The notes: generated by a model from the letters alone, not told the origin. Shown: positions 34,454 through 45,120, counted from the first letter of the stretch. The stretch is DNA of 64,000 nt from Lentzea tibetensis (GCF_007845675.1 NZ_VOBR01000005.1:296439-360438); one strand, 5' to 3'. Program-made: numbers and translations.

Positions 34454-34954
34454 ATGTTCCAGACGGTCTTCGGTCTTCCGGCACATCCGCTGCTCGTGCA
34501 CGCCGTCGTTGTGCTCCTGCCCCTCGCCTCGGTCAGCTCCATCGCGCTCGCGGTCGTTCCGCGCTGGCGCCAGCGCTACGCCTGGCCCGTCCTGTTCGTC
34601 ACGCTGGGCGGCGTCGGCGCCGCTGTCGTCGCCAAAATCGCAGGTGAGGACTTCCAGGAGAAGCTCAAGCAGAACGGTGTCGACAACGAGCTGATCCAGA
34701 AGCACGCCGAGCTCGGCACGACCCTGCAGCTGTGGGCGCTCAGCTTCGGCGTCGCGGTCATCGCGCTGGTGGTCGCCGGGCGACTCGCCGACCGCGAGCG
34801 CAGCGCCGACGGCCCCGGCGTCACGAAGACGTGGCGGCGCATCTCGGTCGTCGTGGCGGTGCTCGTCGTCGGGCTGGCGGTGATGACGACCGTGGAGACG
34901 GTCCGCACCGGTCACTCCGGTTCGGAGGCCGTCTGGAAGGGCATCGGCAGCTGA
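34454..34954 (+). CDS. DUF2231 membrane protein
   Basis: A 166-residue protein with four TM helices: LVHAVVVLLPLASVSSIALA, WPVLFVTLGGVGAAVVAKIA, LWALSFGVAVIALVVAGRLA and ISVVVAVLVVGLAVMTTVET. It has the DUF2231 features PAHPLLVHAVV at the N terminus and the C-terminal GHSGSEAVW. His residues in both places suggest heme or metal binding, as proposed for the family, but its function is unknown. GGGAGAG lies before the ATG. The 3' end overlaps the convergent OsmC gene by 43 bp. Confidence 0.85.
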   Translation: MFQTVFGLPAHPLLVHAVVVLLPLASVSSIALAVVPRWRQRYAWPVLFVTLGGVGAAVVAKIAGEDFQEKLKQNGVDNELIQKHAELGTTLQLWALSFGVAVIALVVAGRLADRERSADGPGVTKTWRRISVVVAVLVVGLAVMTTVETVRTGHSGSEAVWKGIGS

Positions 34955-35322
34955 AGCGGCGCGTCGGCGCCCTGCTTCAGGGTGCGGGTGACCGTGCACA
35001 GCTGCTCGACGGCCCTGCGGATCACCGCGAGCCGCTCTTCGTCCACACCGGACGCGTCGAAGTCGAGCACGACGGGGACGGCGTCCAGCTGGTGCGCGCC
35101 CGGCGGCCGGACGTCCGACGCGCGCGCGACGATCGGCCCGTCGGTGGTGCGGGTGATCAGCGTTTCTGCGGTCACGGCGGCGCATCCGGCCGCCGCGGCG
35201 AGCAGCAGCTCGACCGGGCTGAACGAGCCGGGCTGGTCCTTGCGTCCCACCCGGACCGACGCCCCGCGGTCGTTGGTCGCGACGAACTCGTGCTGTCCTA
35301 CGCGGCGAACCTCAACTTCCAT
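34912..35322 (-). CDS. OsmC family protein
   Basis: A 136-residue OsmC/Ohr-fold protein, a family that reduces organic hydroperoxides through two Cys. The two candidate redox Cys lie in AAAAGCAAVTAE and RRAVEQLCTVTRTL, and the fold opens with VEVRRVGQHEFVA. It overlaps the end of the upstream hemerythrin gene by 11 bp, so the two are translationally coupled; both fit an oxidative-stress role. Confidence 0.85.
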   Translation of the reverse strand: MEVEVRRVGQHEFVATNDRGASVRVGRKDQPGSFSPVELLLAAAAGCAAVTAETLITRTTDGPIVARASDVRPPGAHQLDAVPVVLDFDASGVDEERLAVIRRAVEQLCTVTRTLKQGADAPLQLPMPFQTASEPE

Positions 35323-35803
35323 GCTTCGAAACTAGCTTGCGGACGTACTCGATCTCGCCGCACCGCTGGTCCAGCCTGCGGTTGCGCGCCTCCCAGAACG
35401 CCTTGCCCAGCTCGTCCTTGCGTTCGGCGGGCACCTCGGAGCGCGCGTCGTTGAGGATCGTCCGCTCCTCCTCGTCGAGGTGGTGGTTGGTCGCCTTGAC
35501 GAGCTCCTCCAGCTTGGCCTCCCACTCCTCCGACGAGGTGTCGGCGACCTCCATCAGCGCGAGCAGCTTCTCGTTGCCCTCGTGATGCTCTTCCGCGCCG
35601 TGGTCGACCTCTTCGTTCTCCACCGCGGAGTACCGCTTGAGCGCCGGGTAGACCTCGGCCTCCTCGGCTTCGGCGTGTGCGACGAGCACGGCCGCGAGCT
35701 CGCCGAGCACCGTGGCGCGGTTCGAGGTCCGGTCCCGCAGCTCGCGGAACATCTCCTCGAAGCGGCGGTGGTCGGCCAGGATCAGTTCAACGACATCAGC
35801 CAT
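35312..35803 (-). CDS. Hemerythrin domain protein
   Basis: A 163-residue four-helix protein with di-iron ligands of the hemerythrin cation-binding domain: ILADHRRFEEMFRE, VLVAHAEAEEAEVYPAL, HGAEEHHEGNEKLL and ATNHHLDEEERTIL. Such proteins bind oxygen or nitric oxide or serve in iron handling and stress. ATG 35803 (MADVVELI) is preferred over an upstream in-frame GTG because it matches the usual N terminus. Coupled to osmC. Confidence 0.85.
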   Translation of the reverse strand: MADVVELILADHRRFEEMFRELRDRTSNRATVLGELAAVLVAHAEAEEAEVYPALKRYSAVENEEVDHGAEEHHEGNEKLLALMEVADTSSEEWEAKLEELVKATNHHLDEEERTILNDARSEVPAERKDELGKAFWEARNRRLDQRCGEIEYVRKLVSKHGS

Positions 35804-35822
35804 GCCCGAGTGGTACCCGGCA

Positions 35823-36584
35823 TCAGCCGATTTCGAACACGTCACCCTCGCGCACCAGCTCCGACGGCCCGTCGAACGCCTCGCGGGCCTCGGCGAACAC
35901 GGCGTCGCGGTCCGTCCACGGCGGCACGTGCGTCACGAGGAGCCGCCCGGCTCCCGAGCGGGTCGCGAGCTCGCCCGCCTCGCGCCCGGACAGGTGCAGG
36001 TCCGGCACCCGGCCGTCGGCGTGCGTCCAGCTGGCCTCGCACAGCAGCACGTCCGCGCCGCGCGCGATGGCGTCGAGACCGGCGCACGGCCCGCTGTCGC
36101 CGGTGTACGCGAGCGACACACCGCCGGCCGAGATGCGGAAACCATAGGCCTCGCAAGGATGTGCGACGAGCGCGGACGTGACCTCGAACGGTCCGATGTG
36201 GACCGTCTCGTCGGCGAGCGCGCGGAAGTCGAAGACGTCGCAGAAGTCGAGCTCGTCGCGTTCGGCCGCGTTCGGCGCGTAGGCGGCGACGAACCGCGAC
36301 GGCGCCTCGGCGGGCGCGTACACGGGGAGCCGGTCCCGCGGCGGCACCGGGTGGTACTTGCGCACGACGTACAGCGCGGTCACGTCGATGCAGTGGTCCG
36401 GGTGCAGGTGCGACAGCAGCAGCGCGTCCATCGTGAACGGGCCGTGGAGTTGTTGGTAGCGCGCGAAAACCCCGTTGCCGAAGTCCACGACGAGCCGGAA
36501 CCCCTCGGCCTCGACGAGGTAGCCGGACGCGGCGGCGCCCGGTCCGGGCACGCTGCCGGAGCAGCCCAGGACGGTGAGCTTCAA
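35823..36584 (-). CDS. MBL-fold hydrolase, Rv1339-type, probable cyclic nucleotide phosphodiesterase
   Basis: A 253-residue metallo-beta-lactamase-fold enzyme with the zinc motif LLLSHLHPDHCIDV (HxHxDH), a metal Asp in LAYTGDSGPCAG and a late His in LLVTHVPPWTD. In M. tuberculosis the gene in this place, Rv1339, was reported as an atypical class II cAMP phosphodiesterase; orthology here rests on the shared murI-MBL-rph order. The only good start is TTG 36584, one base after the murI stop. Confidence 0.85.
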   Translation of the reverse strand: MKLTVLGCSGSVPGPGAAASGYLVEAEGFRLVVDFGNGVFARYQQLHGPFTMDALLLSHLHPDHCIDVTALYVVRKYHPVPPRDRLPVYAPAEAPSRFVAAYAPNAAERDELDFCDVFDFRALADETVHIGPFEVTSALVAHPCEAYGFRISAGGVSLAYTGDSGPCAGLDAIARGADVLLCEASWTHADGRVPDLHLSGREAGELATRSGAGRLLVTHVPPWTDRDAVFAEAREAFDGPSELVREGDVFEIG

Positions 36585-36585
36585 G

Positions 36586-37350
36586 TCAGCCCCAGTACTC
36601 GAAGGACGGCAGGAATCGGTTGGCCATCTTGGCGAACGGCTCGAACTCACCCGTGCACGTGATGTGGTGCTCGGCCGGGCCTTCGCTGAACTCGTCGCGG
36701 TCGGTCAGGACGCGCACGACGTCCTTGACCGTCTCCTCGGCGCTCGACACGAGCGTCACCTGGTCGCCCATGACGATCTGCAGCACGCCGGTGAGCAACG
36801 GGTAGTGCGTGCAGCCGAGCACGACCGTGTCCACATCGGCGCGCTGCAACGGTTCCAGGTACGCCTGCGCGAGCCCGAGCACCTGGCGTCCGGTGGTGAT
36901 GCCGCGCTCGACGAAGTCCGCGAACCGCGGGCACGCGGCGGCGGTCACCTGGATGTCGCGGGCGGCCTGGAACGCGTCCTGGTACGCGCCCGAGTTGATC
37001 GTGCCGACCGTCCCGATCACGCCGACGCGCCCGGAGCGCGTGGTGGCGACGGCCCGGCGCACGGCGGGCAGGATCACCTCGATCACCGGGACGTCGTAGC
37101 GCTCCCGCGCGTCGCGCAGACATGCGGCGGACGCGGTGTTGCAGGCGATGACCAGCATCTTCACGCCGTCGTCGACGAGCTGGTCGCACAGTTCGAGCGC
37201 GTGTTTGCGAGCCTGCGCGATGGGCAGCGGCCCGTACGGCCCGTTCGCGGTGTCACCGACGTAGCGGATCGACTCGGCCGGTAGCTGGTCGATGATCGCG
37301 CGCGCGACCGTCAGACCTCCCACGCCGGAGTCGATGATGCCGATTGTCAC
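36586..37350 (-). CDS. murI: Glutamate racemase
   Basis: Makes D-glutamate for peptidoglycan. The 254-residue protein has both catalytic Cys: [10 protein letters not shown] (Cys70) and [11 protein letters not shown] (about Cys184). It begins [16 protein letters not shown]. Its GTG start overlaps the rhomboid stop (GTGA), and its stop is one base before the MBL start, forming a tight rhomboid-murI-MBL operon. Confidence 0.97.
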   Translation of the reverse strand: MTIGIIDSGVGGLTVARAIIDQLPAESIRYVGDTANGPYGPLPIAQARKHALELCDQLVDDGVKMLVIACNTASAACLRDARERYDVPVIEVILPAVRRAVATTRSGRVGVIGTVGTINSGAYQDAFQAARDIQVTAAACPRFADFVERGITTGRQVLGLAQAYLEPLQRADVDTVVLGCTHYPLLTGVLQIVMGDQVTLVSSAEETVKDVVRVLTDRDEFSEGPAEHHITCTGEFEPFAKMANRFLPSFEYWG

Positions 37351-37958
37351 TTCGTGAGATTACCCGCGCGGTTGTCCCTCGCGACGCCCCATGCAGCCAA
37401 GATCCCGCCGATGGCGCCGAACAGATGGCCCTCCCACGAGACGCCGGGCTGGCCGGGCAGCACGCCCCACAGCGCGTACCCGTAGATCGCGAACACGACG
37501 GCCGAGATGAGGATCTGCAGCGCGCTCCGCGCGAAGATCCCGCGCACCAGCAGGAAGGCCAGGTACCCGAACACGAGCCCGGACGCGCCGATGTGGCTGG
37601 CCTCGCGGGCGAACACCCAGACGCCCAGCGCGCTGGACAGCCAGATGACGACGGTGACCTGGAAGAACTGCTTGATCCCGCCGGAGCTGGACAGGAAACC
37701 GAGCACCAGCAACGGACCCGCGTTGCCGATGAGGTGTCCCCAGTCGCCGTGGATCAGCGGATACCAGATGACGTTGTCCCACTCGCTGAAGTCGCGCGGG
37801 AGAACGCCGTCGTCCTCGAGCGACCCGCCGGTGAGGGTGTCGATCGTCTCGACGACGAACAGCAGCCCGACGAACCCGAGCACGACGAGTGCGGACAGCA
37901 CCGGGTGCGGCGGAATGACGCGCTTGGAGACGTCTCTGCGAACGGCGATGGGGTCCAC
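37347..37958 (-). CDS. Rhomboid family intramembrane serine protease
   Basis: A 203-residue membrane protease. The catalytic Ser126 lies in [14 protein letters not shown] and His178 in [28 protein letters not shown] gives the conserved loop and second helix. Six TM segments can be traced. The place between cysM and murI matches mycobacterial Rv1337. Its substrates are unknown. Confidence 0.92.
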   Translation of the reverse strand: MDPIAVRRDVSKRVIPPHPVLSALVVLGFVGLLFVVETIDTLTGGSLEDDGVLPRDFSEWDNVIWYPLIHGDWGHLIGNAGPLLVLGFLSSSGGIKQFFQVTVVIWLSSALGVWVFAREASHIGASGLVFGYLAFLLVRGIFARSALQILISAVVFAIYGYALWGVLPGQPGVSWEGHLFGAIGGILAAWGVARDNRAGNLTK

Positions 37959-37984
37959 AGTCCCAGCGTACGTCCACCTAAGCT

Positions 37985-38851
37985 GTGCCGGTGGAGATCG
38001 AAGTAGCGGTGCGCACCCCGGCGGTCCTCGGCGAGGGCCCCACGTGGGACCACGGCAGCTCGACGTTGCTCTGGGTGGACATCCTGTCCAGCGAGGTGCA
38101 CCGCTACGCCCCGGCGCGCGACGACGACGCGGTGCTCACCGTGCCGCAACACGTCGGCGCCGCGAAACCGCGCACGATGGGCGGCATCGTGGCGAACCTG
38201 CGCGACGGCATCGCGCTGATCGACCGCGACGGCACCCGCCGGTGGCTCGTCTACTGGGCTCGCGAGGGCGTCCGCGGCAACGACGCGGGCATCGACCCGT
38301 CGGGCAGGCTGTGGGCCGGGACGATGCGCTACGACCAGGCGGCCGACGAGGGCTGGCTCGCGCGCGTGTCCGGCGACGGGTCCGCCAAGGTGATGGTGGA
38401 GAAGGTCAACACGTCCAACGGCGTCGGCTGGTCACCCGACGGACGGCTCATGTACTACATCGACACGCCCACCCGCCGGATCGACGTGTTCGACTTCGAC
38501 GACGCGTCCGGTGACGTGTCCAACCGGCGCACGCTGTGCATGGTCGGCGGGACCGACGGGTGGCCCGACGGGCTGTGCGTCGACGCTTCCGGGTGCGTGT
38601 GGGTCGCGCTGTGGGGCGGGCACGCGGTGCGGCGGTACACGCCTTCCGGCGAGCTGGACCGGGAGATCCGGTTGCCGGTCGACCAGCCGAGCGCCTGCTG
38701 CTTCGGCGGCGACGACTTCGCCGACCTGTACGTGACTTCCGCGCGGGTCGGGTTGTCCGAGGACGCCTTGGCGGCGCGACCGCTGTCCGGGTCGGTGCTC
38801 GTGCTGCCCGGTGTCGGCTCGGGAGTTCCGTCGGCGGCCTTCGCCGGCTGA
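37985..38851 (+). CDS. SMP-30/gluconolactonase-like beta-propeller lactonase
   Basis: A 288-residue six-bladed propeller. Likely metal ligands are the Glu in VLGEGPTWD, the Asn in GNDAGIDPSGRLWAGTM and the Asp in WPDGLCVDASGCVWVALW, as in regucalcin and gluconolactonases. It probably opens a sugar lactone ring. Starts GTG 37985 and GTG 37991 are both possible, with no clear Shine-Dalgarno. It stands alone on the plus strand between rhomboid and cysM, genes that are adjacent in mycobacteria, so it looks like an insertion. Confidence 0.87.
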   Translation: MPVEIEVAVRTPAVLGEGPTWDHGSSTLLWVDILSSEVHRYAPARDDDAVLTVPQHVGAAKPRTMGGIVANLRDGIALIDRDGTRRWLVYWAREGVRGNDAGIDPSGRLWAGTMRYDQAADEGWLARVSGDGSAKVMVEKVNTSNGVGWSPDGRLMYYIDTPTRRIDVFDFDDASGDVSNRRTLCMVGGTDGWPDGLCVDASGCVWVALWGGHAVRRYTPSGELDREIRLPVDQPSACCFGGDDFADLYVTSARVGLSEDALAARPLSGSVLVLPGVGSGVPSAAFAG

Positions 38852-38890
38852 AGTGGCTCGTGAAAGCCACCTCCGCCACCTGACCTCAGC

Positions 38891-40572
<1,682 letters not shown>

Positions 40573-40645
40573 GAGCCCATCCTACGGGCTGGCAAGAGCT
40601 GTCCCGCTCTGTGAGAACCCGCACGCACCAGCTTGTTTCAGCATT

Positions 40646-40659
40646 GACTTATATAAGTC
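40646..40659. promoter_or_regulatory. Perfect 14-bp palindrome, likely ArsR operator
   Basis: GACTTATATAAGTC is identical on both strands and strikingly AT-rich for this DNA. It overlaps a -35-like TTGACT (40644-40649); TACTCT at 40668-40673 is a -10 candidate with 18-bp spacing. The transcript would start at about 40680, so the arsR mRNA may be leaderless. Binding by the ArsR protein is inferred. Confidence 0.65.
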
Positions 40660-40680
40660 CTCACTACTACTCTCGCCTGC

Positions 40681-41025
40681 GTGCACGCCTTCGACGTACT
40701 GGGAGACCCGGTCCGCCGGCGCATCCTGGAGCTGCTGGCGAGCGGCGAACGGGCGGCCGGCGACGTCGGGCACGACGTGCAGCGGGAGTTCGGCATCAGC
40801 CAGCCCGCGGTGTCGCAACACCTCAAGGTGCTGCGCGAGCACGGGTTCGTGCAGGTGCGGCCGGAGGGCACGCGCCGCCTCTACGCGGTGGCACCCGAGC
40901 CGCTCCAGCAGGTCGACCTCTGGCTGGACCACTTCCGGCGCTTCTGGGAGCCGCACCTGGACGCACTGGCCACCGAACTGGCGCGCGGCAAGCGCGAACG
41001 CAGGCTCAAGGAGGACGAGGCGTGA
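40681..41025 (+). CDS. ArsR family regulator paired with SRPBCC gene
   Basis: A 114-residue winged-helix regulator (FDVLGDPVRRRILELLASGE, then ISQPAVSQHLKVLREHGFV, then RRLYAVAPEPLQQVDLWLDH). The usual metal-binding Cys of ArsR/SmtB metal sensors are absent. It belongs to the class in which ArsR is coupled to an AHSA1/SRPBCC gene. A perfect palindrome lies 22 bp before the GTG. It overlaps the next gene in GTGA. Confidence 0.9.
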   Translation: MHAFDVLGDPVRRRILELLASGERAAGDVGHDVQREFGISQPAVSQHLKVLREHGFVQVRPEGTRRLYAVAPEPLQQVDLWLDHFRRFWEPHLDALATELARGKRERRLKEDEA

Positions 41026-41564
41026 CCGAACGCGAGCTGCACGACCACGAGTCCGGGCTGAAGAAGCTCGTCATCCGCCGCCACTACAAGGCCACGCCGG
41101 ACGACGTGTGGGACGCCATCACCGACCCGGACCGCCTGGTCCGCTGGTTCCTGCCGATCACCGGCGACCTCCGGGTCGGCGGCCGCTACCAGCTCGAAGG
41201 CAACGCGAGCGGCGAGATCGTCCGCTGCGACCGGCCCACCGAGATCGGCCTGACCTGGGAGATGGGCGGCGGCAGCACGGACGTCATCGTGCGCCTCGCC
41301 CCCGACGGCGACGAGGCCACCGTCCTCACCCTCGAGCACTCCCCCGTCGCAGCAGACCTCATCCCCAACGCCTCGCCGCGGATGTGGGGCCTCGGCGCCG
41401 GCTGGGAGATGGGCCTGCGCGCTCTCGGCAAGCTCCTCAACGGCGAGCTCCCCGATGGCAACGCCAAAGACTGGATCGCCACCGCCAGCCAGGAGGACCT
41501 CATGGCCGCGGGCGTGGAGGCGATCCGGATCAGTGACGTGTGGACCGAGGTGATCGGGAAGTGA
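41022..41564 (+). CDS. SRPBCC/AHSA1 family protein
   Basis: A 180-residue helix-grip protein of the activator of Hsp90 ATPase-like (AHSA1) type: RRHYKATPDDVWDAITDPDR, LVRWFLPITGDLRVGGRY and LTWEMGGGSTDVIVRL. Its function is unknown, but it is regularly coexpressed with an adjoining ArsR, which here overlaps it in GTGA. It may bind the signal or modify the regulated substrate. Confidence 0.88.
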   Translation: MTERELHDHESGLKKLVIRRHYKATPDDVWDAITDPDRLVRWFLPITGDLRVGGRYQLEGNASGEIVRCDRPTEIGLTWEMGGGSTDVIVRLAPDGDEATVLTLEHSPVAADLIPNASPRMWGLGAGWEMGLRALGKLLNGELPDGNAKDWIATASQEDLMAAGVEAIRISDVWTEVIGK

Positions 41565-41581
41565 CGTACGCCGGCGGCTGA

Positions 41582-42064
41582 CTACCAGCCCTGCTCCTTC
41601 ATCACCGGACCGCCGAACTCGTCGTCCGACACCTCAGGGCGACGAGGACGCGCAGGCGGCGCGGCAACGGGCGGCGGAGCGGCCACCTCGGGCAGCAGCA
41701 CCGGCGCCTCCCGCACCACACCCTCGTTCTGCAACGGCGTGTAGACGTCGCGCACCGCGGCCCGTGCGACAGCGGCGGCCTGCTGCGCCACCTGCACCAC
41801 GACGGCCGCCAGTTGACGCGGGTTCTGCTGCAGCGCACCGGGCGCGAGCACCAGGTCGGTCAGCATCCCGCCCGCGTCGACGGACACCCGCACAGCACCG
41901 TCCGAAGAGGACGCGGAACCGGTGGCCGCCACCGCCTGTCCCCTAGCCGCGGCAAGGGTTTCGTTGCGCCGGTGCACGCGGGAGTAGACGTGCGCGGCCT
42001 GATCGGTCAGCTGGGCCGCCCGCGCGTTGATCAGCTCGGCGTTCAGGTGGTCGGGAGAACTCAT
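41582..42064 (-). CDS. YbaB/EbfC-like protein of a WXG cassette
   Basis: A 160-residue protein. Residues 15-110 resemble the YbaB/EbfC DNA-binding fold (DGAVRVSVDAGGMLTDLVLA, then NPRQLAAVVVQVAQQAAAVA). A Pro/Ala-rich tail (PPPVAAPPARPRRPEVSDDE) follows. Such YbaB-like proteins often lie beside WXG100/type VII genes in actinobacteria. It overlaps the upstream gene by 4 bases (ATGA). Confidence 0.7.
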   Translation of the reverse strand: MSSPDHLNAELINARAAQLTDQAAHVYSRVHRRNETLAAARGQAVAATGSASSSDGAVRVSVDAGGMLTDLVLAPGALQQNPRQLAAVVVQVAQQAAAVARAAVRDVYTPLQNEGVVREAPVLLPEVAAPPPVAAPPARPRRPEVSDDEFGGPVMKEQGW

Positions 42065-42996
42065 GCAGGCCCCTGTTCCTCATACCTGTCACCGAAAACG
42101 CCATCGTCGTAGGGACCGTCCTCGTGCCGCTTCGGTTCCGGCACGAGGTCCTTCTTGTCGGTCGGCCGCCTGTGCTTGCCCTGCGCCTCGTCGGTCATGC
42201 CGAACGAGCCGGGGTCGAACGACGGCGCCGTGATGATCACCGGACGATCCGGGCGCACCTCGGCGAGCTTCGAGCCGGACACGAACGTCGACAGCGTCGA
42301 CAGCGCGTTCTCGATCTTCGCGCGCTCGACGTCGATCCCGTGGATCACGTTGACGCTCGACTTGGCCATCGACAGGCACACCGTGAACTCGCTGTCACCG
42401 TCGATGGTCTCGTTCGCGACGCCCGCGGCACCGCTGACCAGGCTGCTGAACACCGCGACCGCGACGCCGGCTCCCGCACCGCCGGTGGCGACCGTGCCGA
42501 CCACGCCCGCGATGGCGCCGACCACGGCCAGTGCGATCTTCCAGCCGTCCGCACCCGCGTTGTCGATGGCCTTCAGCGTCTGGTCGATGAGGTTCAGCGC
42601 GTCGTTGCGCATGCTCAGCACCAGCGCCTGGTAGCTGCGCACGATCAGCAGCAGCGAGTCGATGCACTCGACCAGGACGTTGACCGCGTCCTCGAGCTTC
42701 AGCAGGTAGTTGCGGAAGTCGTCGGCCGCCGCACCGGTCCAGCCGTTCATGTCGAGCTGCGCACCGCCGAGGTGCTCGCGCAGGTCCTTGCCGAGCACGT
42801 ACTTCGCCTCGGTGAGCTCGTCGACCATCACCTGCACGCGGTCCGGGTCGCCGCACTTCATGCACTCGAAGTACCGGCGCAGCCACTGCTCGGGCTCCGG
42901 GAAACGACCGCCCAGCGGGTCTTCCTCGCGGTACACACCGATGATGTGGCTCGCCTGGGCGTCCATGTTGCGGCACCACTCTTCGTAGGTGCTCAT
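42061..42996 (-). CDS. WXG-type protein with membrane hairpin, type VII-like
   Basis: A 311-residue protein. A WXG signature (LDMNGWTGAAADDFRNYL, about residues 90-107) begins a long helical pair, and a Gly/Ala/Val-rich stretch (IALAVVGAIAGVVGTVATGG, then GAGVAVAVFSSLVSGAAGVA) could form a membrane hairpin. The C-terminal 90 residues are charged and Pro-rich. It looks like a substrate or toxin-like partner of a type VII secretion system; no ESX core genes are in the window. ATGA overlaps on both sides. Confidence 0.65.
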   Translation of the reverse strand: MSTYEEWCRNMDAQASHIIGVYREEDPLGGRFPEPEQWLRRYFECMKCGDPDRVQVMVDELTEAKYVLGKDLREHLGGAQLDMNGWTGAAADDFRNYLLKLEDAVNVLVECIDSLLLIVRSYQALVLSMRNDALNLIDQTLKAIDNAGADGWKIALAVVGAIAGVVGTVATGGAGAGVAVAVFSSLVSGAAGVANETIDGDSEFTVCLSMAKSSVNVIHGIDVERAKIENALSTLSTFVSGSKLAEVRPDRPVIITAPSFDPGSFGMTDEAQGKHRRPTDKKDLVPEPKRHEDGPYDDGVFGDRYEEQGPA

Positions 42997-43298
42997 GCCT
43001 GACCGTCCGCCTGCCGGTAGCGGTGCGCGATCTCGCCGATCGCCCTGGCCGCGAGCTCGAGGTTCTCGACGTTGTCCCGCAGCACCCGCTGCATGAAGTC
43101 CGCCGTCGGATCCCACTCCCGCTTGACACCCTCGTACAGGTGTTCCTGCGAGCCCACCGCGACGAACGCGCCGTACGACTCGTCGACGGTCCGGTTGAGG
43201 TGCCCGAGCACCTGCGACAAGCATCGGCTCATGCCGGGCAGTCGGTTCTTCGCCAGGCTGTCCAGGTTGTCCAGCTGGACTGAGAACTGGTCCCCCAT
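42993..43298 (-). CDS. WXG100-like small helical protein
   Basis: A 101-residue all-helical protein (MGDQFSVQLDNLDSLAKNRL at the N terminus). It has no WXG motif but the size, spacing and place (first of a three-gene coupled cassette ahead of a WXG protein) fit an ESX-associated partner such as EspC-type proteins. GAAGGAGGG lies 7 nt before ATG 43298, a better start than GTG 43325. Weak assignment. Confidence 0.6.
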   Translation of the reverse strand: MGDQFSVQLDNLDSLAKNRLPGMSRCLSQVLGHLNRTVDESYGAFVAVGSQEHLYEGVKREWDPTADFMQRVLRDNVENLELAARAIGEIAHRYRQADGQA

Positions 43299-43343
43299 GA
43301 TTCCCTCCTTCGGTCCGCGAGCCACCGTATCGGCGGCCGACGG

Positions 43344-44270
43344 TCACCGCAGGAGGTCGCGGAAAGCCTTCACACCAGCAACGGAGGTGGCCGCGAGGAC
43401 ACCCGAAACGATCGATTCCGCGAACACGTCCGCCGCCGCTGTGCACAATGCGTCGAGCGCGAACGGCCTGGGCTCGGCCAGTGGGACCGCTCCCGTCGCC
43501 AGCGCGAACACCGTGTCACCGTCGAACATGGAGTGCGCGGGACGCACCGCGCGGGCGAGCCCGTCGTGCGCGGCCATCGCGAGCCGCCTGCACTCCGCTT
43601 TGGACAGTGCGGCGTCCGTCGCCACCACGCCGATCGTCGTGTTCAGCCGGGAGCCGACGAACGGCGGCAGCTCCACGGGCACGGTGCCGAGCGACGGCAG
43701 CCACGGCAGGCCGGTCGAGCGGTCGACCACCTCGCCGACGGCGTTCACCGCGGCGAGCGCGCCGACGACGTGCTGTCCAACCCGGACCGAAGCCGAGCCG
43801 ACACCGCCCTTCAGCGACCCGGTCCGCGCACCGGCGCCCGCGCCGACGCAGCCCAGCTCGAAGGACTCGGCAGCCGAAGCGCACGCCGAGTACCCGAACG
43901 ACGAGTCCGGCCAGTTGCCCCACGACGACATGTCCAGGTCGAACAGCACGGCCGCGGGCACGATCGGCACGACCTGGTGCGGCCGCGGCCCCACCGGGAA
44001 CCCGACGTGCTGCTCCGACAACCAGCGCATCACGCCGTCCGCGGCGGCGAGCCCGTACGCACTGCCACCGGACAGGCACACCGCGTGCACCGACGACACC
44101 AGGTTCGACGGTTCCAGCAGGTCCGTCTCCCGCGTGCCCGGCGCGCCACCGCGTGAATCGACCGCGCCGACCGCGCCGTCGCGCACCAGTACCACGGTCG
44201 TGCCGGTCGCCCAGCCCTCCTCGACGCGGGTGTGGTGACCGACGAGGACACCTGGCACGTCGGTTATCAC
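43344..44270 (-). CDS. P1 (DmpA/S58) family peptidase
   Basis: A 308-residue self-processing Ntn-type hydrolase. The motif GSLKGGVGSASVRVGQ carries the nucleophile Ser at the predicted autocleavage site; the protein starts [18 protein letters not shown] as in DmpA aminopeptidases. It matches Rv1333, next to DUF2017 and clpS. The physiological substrate is unknown. GTG start overlaps the DUF2017 stop (GTGA). Confidence 0.9.
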   Translation of the reverse strand: MITDVPGVLVGHHTRVEEGWATGTTVVLVRDGAVGAVDSRGGAPGTRETDLLEPSNLVSSVHAVCLSGGSAYGLAAADGVMRWLSEQHVGFPVGPRPHQVVPIVPAAVLFDLDMSSWGNWPDSSFGYSACASAAESFELGCVGAGAGARTGSLKGGVGSASVRVGQHVVGALAAVNAVGEVVDRSTGLPWLPSLGTVPVELPPFVGSRLNTTIGVVATDAALSKAECRRLAMAAHDGLARAVRPAHSMFDGDTVFALATGAVPLAEPRPFALDALCTAAADVFAESIVSGVLAATSVAGVKAFRDLLR

Positions 44271-44824
44271 GCCATCATCGCCTCGACCAGCGTGTCCTGC
44301 ACCCAGGTCAGCCAGTGGTAGACGCCGAGGTGAGGTGAGCGCGGGTCCTCCGGCGGCAGCTCGTCCGGCATGTCCTCGGTGACGTCCAGCGCGGTGCCCA
44401 GCGCGAGCCGCACGTCGTTCAGCGACGACAGCCACGCCTCGGCCTCGGCGATCTTCAGCCGGATCTCGCCGCCGTCCGGCGCGCACGTCGACAGCACGAC
44501 GTCACACGCGCTCACCTTCTGCTCCAGCAGTTCCGGCTCGTGCAACGAGCGCAGCGCGGCGGCCGAGTCGACGTCGGCCGGGTCCGGCGCGTCGGGGTCC
44601 AGCCGGTGGAAGTCCGGGAGCAGGCGGCCGAGGATCGGGTCGTCGGGCGCTGTCGACGGGCCGGTGCGGATGCCGGTGAGCTCGGCGAGCTCGTCCTGCG
44701 GTGCCTCCTCGGCGCGCGCCATCAGCATGTCCTGGATCTGGCTCACGAGACCCCGGACGACCGCTGCTTCCTGGCGGTCGAGCCTGCCGACGACGATGTC
44801 GCCGTCGCGGATCCAGCGCTTCAC
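44267..44824 (-). CDS. DUF2017 protein
   Basis: A 185-residue actinobacterial protein ([20 protein letters not shown], then [19 protein letters not shown]). Its function is unknown, but it lies next to clpS throughout actinobacteria, suggesting a link with ClpS/ClpC proteolysis. It overlaps the clpS stop (GTGA) and the P1 peptidase start in the same way, forming the conserved clpS-DUF2017-peptidase operon. Confidence 0.92.
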   Translation of the reverse strand: MKRWIRDGDIVVGRLDRQEAAVVRGLVSQIQDMLMARAEEAPQDELAELTGIRTGPSTAPDDPILGRLLPDFHRLDPDAPDPADVDSAAALRSLHEPELLEQKVSACDVVLSTCAPDGGEIRLKIAEAEAWLSSLNDVRLALGTALDVTEDMPDELPPEDPRSPHLGVYHWLTWVQDTLVEAMMA

Positions 44825-45120
44825 GAGGCCCGCTGCATCGTCGCCCACAGGCCGGCGGCGTGCAGCTTCGCCACGTCGCCCTCCACCTTGTCCTTGGTGC
44901 CCGATGTCACGATCGCCTTGCCTTTGTGGTGCACGTCGAGCATCAGCTTCGTGGCCTGGTCTCTGCTGAACCCGAACAGCTTCTGGAACACGTACGTCAC
45001 GTAGGACATCAGGTTCACCGGGTCGTTCCAGACCACGGTCTGCCATGGCCGGTCCTCGGCTGCGATCTCCGCGCCGGTCGGTTCAACCTGCGTCCGCTCT
45101 TGCTCGACGGGCGTGGTCAT
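44821..45120 (-). CDS. clpS: ATP-dependent Clp protease adaptor ClpS
   Basis: Delivers N-degron substrates to ClpC/ClpA. The 99-residue protein has the ClpS core [20 protein letters not shown], then [19 protein letters not shown]. The N-terminal 20 residues are the usual flexible extension. ATG 45120 is preferred over longer upstream forms because it matches the family length. First gene of its operon; divergent from pncB. Confidence 0.93.
   Translation of the reverse strand: MTTPVEQERTQVEPTGAEIAAEDRPWQTVVWNDPVNLMSYVTYVFQKLFGFSRDQATKLMLDVHHKGKAIVTSGTKDKVEGDVAKLHAAGLWATMQRAS

Noticed and set aside
41582-43298. A complete type VII secretion locus
   Set aside because: No EccC, EccB, EccD or MycP-like gene lies in the window; only WXG-like and YbaB-like genes.
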